Source: Corynebacterium sphenisci DSM 44792
Lineage (GTDB): Bacteria; Actinomycetota; Actinomycetes; Mycobacteriales; Mycobacteriaceae
Direction: 5' to 3'
Length of the DNA stretch: 64,000 nucleotides
Assembly: GCF_001941505.1 (NCBI RefSeq)
Contig: NZ_CP009248.1
Coordinates: 806,001-870,000 of the forward strand
Positions 58,964 to 64,000 of this stretch are shown here, one piece after another. The notes below the pieces were generated by a model. The model saw nothing but the letters and a program-made list of their open reading frames with translations, had not been told where the DNA came from and searched no databases. Position 1 is the first letter of the stretch, and each line of letters begins with the position of its first letter. The translations under genes were made by a program, and so were the position numbers.

Positions 58964-59584
58964 TCAGCCGCGGCCGGGCCGGTCGGGGTGCGCGCCCCCG
59001 CGCTCCCCGGCGGGATCCCGGGTCTCGTAGAGCCGGGCCTCGATCCGGGCCAGCGCCCCGGAGAGGTCCTCCAGCTCCCGGCGCAGGTAGTCGCGGGTGA
59101 CCGCATCGCCCACCGCGGCGCGCACCCCGGCGATCTCCCGGGCCAGGAACTCGGTGTCCGCCTTGGTCTCCTCCGCCCGCCGCCGGTCCTCGGCGATCGC
59201 GGCGCGGTCCCGGTCCTCCTGCCGGTTCTGCGCCAGCAGGATCAGCGGCGCGGCGTAGGCGGCCTGGGTGGAGAAGGCCAGGTTGAGCAGGATGAAGGGG
59301 TAGGGGTCCCAGTTCCAGGCCATGCCCCCGATGTTCAGCGCGATCCAGGCGACCACCACCGCGGACTGGTAGGCGAGGTACTTCCCGGTGCCCAGGAACC
59401 GGGCCACCGCCTCGGCGCCCTCGGCGAAGCGGTCCCCGTCGAAGGCGATGAGCCGGCGCGGCCGCCGTTCCACCGGGGTGGCCAGGTCCAGCCGGCCGGT
59501 GCGCTCCCGGCGCTCCTCGGCGCGCTCCCGGGCCCGGTCCCGGGCCGCCTCGCGCTCGGCGGCGCGGTCCTCCCGGGCGCTCAT
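58964..59584 (-). CDS. DUF1003 membrane protein
   Basis: 206 aa. Charged coiled N terminus (Arg/Glu-rich, about 1-40), then the DUF1003 double helix (YLAYQSAVVVAWIALNIGG and PYPFILLNLAFSTQAAYAAP, about 69-113) with its conserved polar/aromatic pattern, then a coiled-coil tail (about 118-190). Overlaps the MgtE_N/CBS gene stop/start by 4 nt, so the two act together. DUF1003 function is unknown; such pairs recur beside CBS proteins in actinobacteria. Confidence 0.88.
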   Translation of the reverse strand: MSAREDRAAEREAARDRARERAEERRERTGRLDLATPVERRPRRLIAFDGDRFAEGAEAVARFLGTGKYLAYQSAVVVAWIALNIGGMAWNWDPYPFILLNLAFSTQAAYAAPLILLAQNRQEDRDRAAIAEDRRRAEETKADTEFLAREIAGVRAAVGDAVTRDYLRRELEDLSGALARIEARLYETRDPAGERGGAHPDRPGRG

Positions 59585-60879
59585 CGGGCCACCTCCGCCG
59601 GGTCGGCGGCGCCCGGGCGCAGGCCCTGCTCCCGCCAGTCCTCGGGCAGCATGTGGTCGAGCAGATCGTCGACGCTCAGCGCGCCGAGCAGATGGCCCTG
59701 GTCGTCGATCACCGGGCCGGCGACCAGGTTGTAGGTGGCGAAGTAGCGCGCCGCGGTGTCGTAGTGGTCCTCGGCGTACAGCGGCGGCAGATCCGGGTCC
59801 AGCATCCCGCCGATCTGCGTCGAGGGCGGTTCCCGGAGCAGCTTCTGCAGGTGCACGCAGCCCAGGTAGCGCCCGGTGGGGGTGGCCGTGGGCGGGCGCA
59901 CCACGAACACCAGGGAGGCCAGGGAGGTGGGCAGCTCCGGGTCCCGGGCCCGGGCCAGGGCCTCGGCGACGGTGGTAGTCGGCTGCAGGATCAGCGGATC
60001 GGAGGTCATCAGCCCGCCCACCGAATCGGCGTCGAAGGTCATCAGCCGGCGCACCGCCTTCGACTCCTCCGGGGCCATCAGCTCCAGCAGCACGTCGGCG
60101 CGATCCCCGTCGAGCTCGTGCAGCAGATCCGCGGCGTCGTCGGGGTCCATCTCCTCCAGGATGTCCGCCGCCCGCTCAATCGCCAGCTCCTCGATCACCT
60201 CCGCCTGGTCGTCGTCGGGCAGCTCCTGGATGATGTCCGCGAGCAACTCGTCGTCGATGCCGGCGGCGACCCGGCGGCGCCGGGCCGGGGCCAGATCCGC
60301 CATCCGGGTGGCCACGTCCGCCGGGTGCATCTCGTGGAAGGCGGCGATGAGCTCCGCATCGGCGGCCGCGGGGGCCTCCCCGGCCGGGGCCAGGCCGTGC
60401 ACGTGGCTCCACGGCACCACGGCCAGCTCCCGGCGGCCGCGCAGGCCCCGCTTGGGGCCCAGCACCGCCACCCGGGTGATCACCCAGTCCCGGGTGCGGG
60501 TGCGCTCCAGCTCCAGGTCGGTGACCTCCTGCGGCACCCCGTGCAGCCCGGGCAGCTCCGGGTCATCGACCCGCACCTTCGCGCCGACCACGTCGCCGAG
60601 CACGGTCTGCTCCCCGGGCCGGGCGCGGAACTGGCGCACCGAGACCTGCCCGGAGCCCAGCAGCGCCTCCTGCGGGCCGAAGGAGGCCACCCGCAGCATC
60701 GGCATGAACACCCGGCGCTTGTCGGTCATCTGGATGACCAGGCCCAGCGCCGGGGAGGCCGCGCCGCCGGCGCGCAGCCGCACCACCACGTCCCGGATCC
60801 GGCCGATGGGGTCGCCGTCGGGGTTGCGCACCGGCATCCCGGCCAGGCGCCCGACGTACACGCGCGAAATCGATGCCAT
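59581..60879 (-). CDS. PRC-barrel / MgtE N-terminal / CBS domain protein
   Basis: 432 aa. N-terminal PRC-barrel-like domain (about 1-90), then an MgtE_N superhelix (EMHPADVATRMADLAPARRRRV about residues 193-215, given as EMHPADVATRM and ADLAPARRRRV) and paired CBS domains (about 285-415). There is no membrane domain, so despite the MgtE name it is not itself a Mg2+ channel; it may sense Mg2+ or nucleotides for a partner, the DUF1003 protein being coupled by a 4-nt overlap. Leaderless ATG. Matches the mycobacterial Rv1232c position. Confidence 0.88.
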   Translation of the reverse strand: MASISRVYVGRLAGMPVRNPDGDPIGRIRDVVVRLRAGGAASPALGLVIQMTDKRRVFMPMLRVASFGPQEALLGSGQVSVRQFRARPGEQTVLGDVVGAKVRVDDPELPGLHGVPQEVTDLELERTRTRDWVITRVAVLGPKRGLRGRRELAVVPWSHVHGLAPAGEAPAAADAELIAAFHEMHPADVATRMADLAPARRRRVAAGIDDELLADIIQELPDDDQAEVIEELAIERAADILEEMDPDDAADLLHELDGDRADVLLELMAPEESKAVRRLMTFDADSVGGLMTSDPLILQPTTTVAEALARARDPELPTSLASLVFVVRPPTATPTGRYLGCVHLQKLLREPPSTQIGGMLDPDLPPLYAEDHYDTAARYFATYNLVAGPVIDDQGHLLGALSVDDLLDHMLPEDWREQGLRPGAADPAEVAR

Positions 60880-60885
60880 GGGGGC

Positions 60886-60891
60886 AGTGTA
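60886..60891 (-). promoter_or_regulatory. Leaderless -10 box TACACT of the MgtE_N/CBS gene
   Basis: Minus-strand TACACT, spacer GCCCCC (6 nt), then the ATG at 60879. Confidence 0.65.
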
Positions 60892-61016
60892 GAACCGGCC
60901 GCCCGCGGGGATGGAACAAAGCCCGCCGCCGGGGCGTTGACCAGGACGAAGGGCGCCGCCGGCGATGGCCCGCGCGGCGCCCGCCCGCCCCAGACCCCCA
61001 AGGAGGAGACCCGCCC

Positions 61017-61496
61017 ATGGCCCCGCCCCGCCCCGCCCCGCGCACCCCCACCCCGCCGGAGGGGTGGCCGGTGGGCAGCTTCCGCAGCTACGCCAAGGCG
61101 CAGGAGGCGGTGGACATGCTCAGCGACCTCGACGAGTTCCCGGTCAGCGATCTCACCATCGTCGGCGTGGACCTGATGCAGGTGGAGAAGGTCGTCGGCC
61201 GGCTCACCTGGGGCAAGGTGCTCGGCGGGGGCGCGCTCTACGGGGCGTGGATGGGCCTGTTCTTCGGGCTGCTGCTGGGCCTGTTCCAGGAGGACTGGGT
61301 GAGCCCCCTCATCACCGGCGTCGCCGTGGGCGTGATCTTCGGCGTGGTCGCCGCGGCGGTGCCCTACGCGATGCAGAACGGGCGCCGGGACTTCGCCTCC
61401 ACCACCTCCATCGTCGCCGGCCGCTACGACGTGCTCTGCGCCCCGCGCACCGCCGAACGCGCCCGGGACATCCTGGCCCGCAAGGCGATCCGCTAG
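61017..61496 (+). CDS. YflT/GS17M-like general stress membrane protein
   Basis: 159 aa. Polar N-terminal domain (VGSFRSYAKAQEAVDML, about 18-34; FPVSDLTIVGVDLMQVEKV, about 41-59) typical of YflT/GsiB-type stress proteins, then two membrane segments (about 74-92 and 97-115) and a basic end (RARDILARKAIR). Strong ribosome site AAGGAGGAG. Related to the general-stress protein 17M family. Convergent with corA, 7 bp apart. Confidence 0.85.
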   Translation: MAPPRPAPRTPTPPEGWPVGSFRSYAKAQEAVDMLSDLDEFPVSDLTIVGVDLMQVEKVVGRLTWGKVLGGGALYGAWMGLFFGLLLGLFQEDWVSPLITGVAVGVIFGVVAAAVPYAMQNGRRDFASTTSIVAGRYDVLCAPRTAERARDILARKAIR

Positions 61497-61503
61497 CCGC
61501 CGG

Positions 61504-62535
61504 CTACAGCCAGCGGTTGCGGCGCAGCAGCCGCACCAGCAGCCACACCACCGTGGCCATCACCGCGAGCACCAGGTAGTAGCCCCAGCGCCAGTGCAGC
61601 TCCGGCATGTTCGCGAAGTTCATCCCGTAGATCCCGGCGATCGCGGTGGGCACCGCGAGGATCGCCGCGTAGGCGGAGATGGTGCGCATGTCCGTGTTCT
61701 GCTGCAGCTGCACCTTCACCGCGGCGGCGTCGATGAGGGAGCTGAGCCGGGAGTCGATGCCGCGGATGATGTCCGCGGCGACGAGCTGGTGGTCGAGCAC
61801 GTCGCCGAGGTAGCGGCGCACCACCTTCGGGATGAGCGGGGCCTTGAGGGTGCGGATCAGCCGCAGCGCCGCGGTGAGCGGGGCGATCGCGTGCAGCATC
61901 TCCAGGGTCTCCCGCTTGAGGATGTAGATGTCCTCGATGTCGCCGATGTCGTCGGGCTCGAAGACCCGGTCCTCCATCCGCTCCACCACGTCCTCCAGGC
62001 GCTGCGCGATCCGCAGGTAGTCGTCGACGACCATGTCGGTGAGCGCCCAGAGCACCCCGGCGGGGCCGGGCCGGAGCAGCTCCGGGTCCGCGTCCACCCG
62101 GTGCTGCAGCCGGCGCAGGTCCTCCCGGGAGGCCCCGCCGCGGATGGTGATCACGTAGTCCGCGCCGAGCACCACCAGCAGCTGGCCGGTGCGGATCTTC
62201 TCGTTCTCGTCGCCGTCGAGGCCCTCGGGGGAGTACTGCACGGTGCGCAGCACGTACACCAGGTGATCCTCGTGGACCTCCACCCGGGGCCGCTGCCGGG
62301 CGGTGAGCGCGTCCTCCACGGTGAGCTCGTCGAGGCCGTAGACCTCGGCGACGGCGTCCATCGCCGCGGCGGTGGGCCGGGACAGCGACAGCCAGGCGAA
62401 GCCCTCCCCGGTCTCCCGGACGTGCGCCAGGGCGCGGCGGTGATCCCAGCGCCCGGGCAGGCGCAGCCCGTCGCGGTAGACCGCGCAATCGCGGGTGGCC
62501 TCATCGGCCGGGATGGGGCGTCCGGTCCGGTCCAC
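61504..62535 (-). CDS. corA: CorA-type Mg2+/divalent metal channel
   Basis: 343 aa. Large N-terminal cytosolic domain, then two C-terminal helices with the channel motif GMN in IYGMNFANMPELHW (about residues 298-311) between them. GTG start has GGAGGA 5 nt upstream. CorA channels admit Mg2+ (some Co2+/Ni2+). Position matches Rv1239c. An ArsR/KmtR-like Ni/Co sensor lies close by at 63523 but is separated by a lipoprotein gene, so no regulatory link is shown. Confidence 0.94.
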   Translation of the reverse strand: MDRTGRPIPADEATRDCAVYRDGLRLPGRWDHRRALAHVRETGEGFAWLSLSRPTAAAMDAVAEVYGLDELTVEDALTARQRPRVEVHEDHLVYVLRTVQYSPEGLDGDENEKIRTGQLLVVLGADYVITIRGGASREDLRRLQHRVDADPELLRPGPAGVLWALTDMVVDDYLRIAQRLEDVVERMEDRVFEPDDIGDIEDIYILKRETLEMLHAIAPLTAALRLIRTLKAPLIPKVVRRYLGDVLDHQLVAADIIRGIDSRLSSLIDAAAVKVQLQQNTDMRTISAYAAILAVPTAIAGIYGMNFANMPELHWRWGYYLVLAVMATVVWLLVRLLRRNRWL

Positions 62536-62551
62536 CGGGTCCTCCTGCGGG

Positions 62552-62557
62552 TAGCCT
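62552..62557 (+). promoter_or_regulatory. Candidate -10 box TAGCCT for the lipoprotein gene
   Basis: TAGCCT in the divergent corA/lipoprotein gap, about 80 nt before the ATG at 62638. Weak -35 context. Confidence 0.4.
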
Positions 62558-62637
62558 GGGCGGGGAACGGGGCGGCGCGGACGCCGCCCGGAAGCCGGCA
62601 GCCGCGCCCGTGCGGGGCGGGGAAGGGTGGTGCGCTG

Positions 62638-63402
62638 ATGCGGTGGCGGCGGATGCCGGCGACGTGGGGGATGCTACGCGACCGGCGGGGCGGGCCCGGG
62701 CGGTTCCGGCGCCGGCGCACCCGGCCGGGGGCGGCGCGGGTGCCGGCGGCGCTCGCCGCGGCGGCGCTGGCCCTGGCCGGCTGCGCCGCGGAGCCGGGCC
62801 CGGAGCGGCCGGCCGCGCAGGCGGGCGCGGCCCTGGTGGCCCAGGATCCCGCGGTGGTGGAGCAGCGGGTGCTCGGCGAGGTCTACGCCGGGGCCTTCGG
62901 CCGGGTGGGCCGGGCGGCGCGCACCACCCCGGTGGCCCTGCCCGACCGGGTCGCCGCGGTGCGCGCCGGGGCGGCGACGGTGGGCTTCGGCTGCACCGGG
63001 GAGCTGCTCCGGCTGCTGGACCCGGCCACCGCCGCGGAGCTGCACGCCGAGTACGCCGCCGTCGACGACCCGGCCAAGGAGCGCGATCCCGGGTGGCGGG
63101 ACCGGACGTACGCGGCGATGTCCGCGGCGCTGCCCGGGGAGGTGATGGCCACCGATCCCTCCAACGCGATCGCCTGCACCTGGCTGGGCGAGGCCGAGGC
63201 CGGCTACCTGCCGCAGCATCTGGTGCCCTTCTACCGCAAACCGGCCCTGGATCGGCGCCAGCGGGTGGAGGTGCTCAACCGGGTCGCCGGGTCCATCTCC
63301 ACGGGGGAGGTCGCGGAGCTGGTCGCCGAGGTCGACGCGGGGGCGGAGCCGGCGGCGGTGGCCGGGCGCTGGCTGGGCGCCAGCCGCTTCGCCACCGGCT
63401 GA
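62638..63402 (+). CDS. Lipoprotein of unknown function
   Basis: 254 aa. Unusually long, Arg-rich N terminus (1-33) before the hydrophobic core and lipobox LAGC (Cys about 49). Mature domain has two more Cys (VGFGCTGELLRLLDP and AIACTWLGEAEAGYLPQHL) that may pair. Substrate-binding or periplasmic-type, but I recognise no family. The true start could be one of the inner methionines (residues 6 or 12), which would shorten the leader. Monocistronic. Confidence 0.7.
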   Translation: MRWRRMPATWGMLRDRRGGPGRFRRRRTRPGAARVPAALAAAALALAGCAAEPGPERPAAQAGAALVAQDPAVVEQRVLGEVYAGAFGRVGRAARTTPVALPDRVAAVRAGAATVGFGCTGELLRLLDPATAAELHAEYAAVDDPAKERDPGWRDRTYAAMSAALPGEVMATDPSNAIACTWLGEAEAGYLPQHLVPFYRKPALDRRQRVEVLNRVAGSISTGEVAELVAEVDAGAEPAAVAGRWLGASRFATG

Positions 63403-63437
63403 ACCGGCCCCGGGGACCGGAGTACGTGCGGGCGAAT

Positions 63438-63457
63438 TAATGATTACGTCCGGACGT
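63438..63457. promoter_or_regulatory. Two palindromes upstream of the arsR gene (possible operator)
   Basis: TAATGATTA (63438-63446) overlaps ACGTCCGGACGT (63446-63457) by one base in an AT-rich patch about 55-75 nt before the arsR promoter. May be the sensor's binding site, or part of an adjacent promoter on the other strand. Confidence 0.45.
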
Positions 63458-63510
63458 GCTTTCCCGCTCGGGTGCCCGGACCCGGGCCGGGAGGTGCGCT
63501 TTTGTCATGC

Positions 63511-63516
63511 TAGGCT
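63511..63516 (+). promoter_or_regulatory. Leaderless extended -10 promoter TGC-TAGGCT of the arsR gene
   Basis: TAGGCT preceded by TGC (extended -10), spacer TGGCTC (6 nt), then the ATG at 63523. Confidence 0.65.
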
Positions 63517-63522
63517 TGGCTC

Positions 63523-63909
63523 ATGCAGGATTTCGCGCCAGTCTCCGATGATGAGCTCTGGGAACTCCATGAGGATTCCCTGAACCCCGACTCCCCGTAC
63601 ATCGAGATCGCCGTGGAGGTGTTCTCGATGCTCGCGGACATGACCCGGGTGCGCATCGTGCTGGCCCTGCGCGACGGGGAGCTGCCGGTCGGCGAACTCG
63701 CCTGCCGGGTGGGCAAGACGCCCACCTCGGTGTCCCAGCACCTGGCGAAGCTGCGCATGGCCCGGATGGTCACCGCCCGCCAGGAGGGCACCCGGGTGTT
63801 CTACTCGCTGCAGGACGAGCATGCCGCGAACCTGGTGATCCAGGCCATCTACCAGGCCGAGCACGCCATCGACGGGGACCACCCGCCGCATCAGCGCCCC
63901 CGGCGCTGA
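63523..63909 (+). CDS. ArsR/SmtB-family metal sensor, KmtR-like
   Basis: 128 aa. Winged helix: MLADMTRVRIVLALRDGELP (about residues 37-56) and TSVSQHLAKLRMARMVTARQ (about 68-87). The C-terminal helix holds metal-type ligands: DEHAANLVIQAIYQAEH, then HPPH. Spacing of His, Glu-His and a final His fits M. tuberculosis KmtR (H88, E101, H102, H111); the KmtR H110 equivalent is Pro but another His lies 2 residues earlier. So it likely senses Ni/Co. Start fixed by a leaderless promoter. Confidence 0.87.
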   Translation: MQDFAPVSDDELWELHEDSLNPDSPYIEIAVEVFSMLADMTRVRIVLALRDGELPVGELACRVGKTPTSVSQHLAKLRMARMVTARQEGTRVFYSLQDEHAANLVIQAIYQAEHAIDGDHPPHQRPRR

Positions 63910-63947
63910 ACCCCCGTCGCGCCGGCGGCGATCCGCGCCCCCGACCG

Positions 63948-63965
63948 GCCCCCGCCGGCGGGGGC
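63948..63965 (+). terminator. GC palindrome after the arsR gene (possible terminator)
   Basis: GCCCCCGCCGGCGGGGGC, extendable by pairing GCGCCCCC at 63936 with GGGGGCGC at 63960. No T-run follows. Confidence 0.45.
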
Positions 63966-64000
63966 GCAGCCGATCCCGGGGGCGCCGCCGACCGGATCGC

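Noticed and set aside
59581..60879. Calling the MgtE_N/CBS protein a Mg2+ transporter
   Set aside because: No transmembrane segments in the 432-aa product; the channel domain of MgtE is missing.
1..64000. tRNA, rRNA, CRISPR, insertion sequence or prophage
   Set aside because: I saw no cloverleaf-like runs, repeat-spacer arrays, transposases, integrases or phage genes. A tRNA scan was not possible here, so a missed tRNA cannot be fully excluded.

Overview
The window is chromosomal DNA from a very GC-rich actinobacterium of the order Mycobacteriales, most probably a high-GC Corynebacterium. Three things point there. (1) From about 28.8 kb to 62.5 kb the gene order follows, as far as I recall it, the Mycobacterium tuberculosis Rv1157c-Rv1239c segment and its C. 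glutamicum counterpart: secreted protein, typA, lpqW, mshB, ferredoxin, dapC, dapD, dapE, LOG protein, folP2, gpgS, DUF3117, glgA/glgC, O-methyltransferase, sigE, anti-sigma factor, htrA, tatB, mrp, MgtE_N/CBS protein and corA. (2) An AroP-like permease sits between two dapD-type genes, as in C. glutamicum. (3) Very many start codons lie 6-9 nt downstream of a TANNNT box, the leaderless-transcript layout common in corynebacteria. I saw no rRNA, tRNA, CRISPR array, insertion sequence or prophage.

Layout. 0-4.2 kb: a minus-strand allantoin operon (DUF6986 lyase-like protein, allantoinase, allantoicase). 4.2-16 kb: Excalibur-domain membrane protein, RNA 2',3'-cyclic phosphodiesterase, an unknown protein, an MHS-family transporter, patatin lipase, M18 aminopeptidase, a translationally coupled M20 amidohydrolase/GH13 amylase pair, a small lipoprotein and a large GT-C-like membrane protein. 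16.1-19.9 kb: TPP riboswitch followed by a YkoEDC-type ECF transporter and a P-loop kinase-like protein. 20-28.7 kb: L,D-transpeptidase, YdcF protein, acyl-CoA dehydrogenase, a truncated NYN relic, divergent LysR/YeiH genes, a sirtuin, a CsoR-family regulator lacking the copper-ligand histidine, a SUFU/DUF402 pair and a tiny Cys-rich protein.

28.8-47.6 kb: the conserved core with typA-lpqW-mshB, ferredoxin-dapC, pseudouridine synthase, cutinase, dapD, amino-acid permease, second dapD-like gene, dapE and the LOG-folP2-gpgS chain. Together dapC, dapD and dapE supply the succinylase branch of meso-diaminopimelate/lysine synthesis; mshB serves mycothiol synthesis; gpgS starts methylglucose-lipopolysaccharide-type synthesis. 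47.7-64 kb: RlmA-type methyltransferase, MarR/MFS pair, divergent glgA/glgC, the sigE-anti-sigma-htrA-tatB envelope-stress block, mrp, an MgtE_N/CBS-DUF1003 pair, a YflT-like stress protein, corA, a lipoprotein and an ArsR/KmtR-like metal sensor at the end.

Most interesting candidates: a CstR-like (persulfide-type) regulator whose promoter shares an AGGGGGTAT element with the promoter of the 53-aa Cys-rich protein about 1.9 kb away; the DUF6986 protein in the allantoin operon, which carries CitE/HpcH-type metal-binding residues and may handle glyoxylate; and the pervasive leaderless promoter pattern, counted here at 23 genes.
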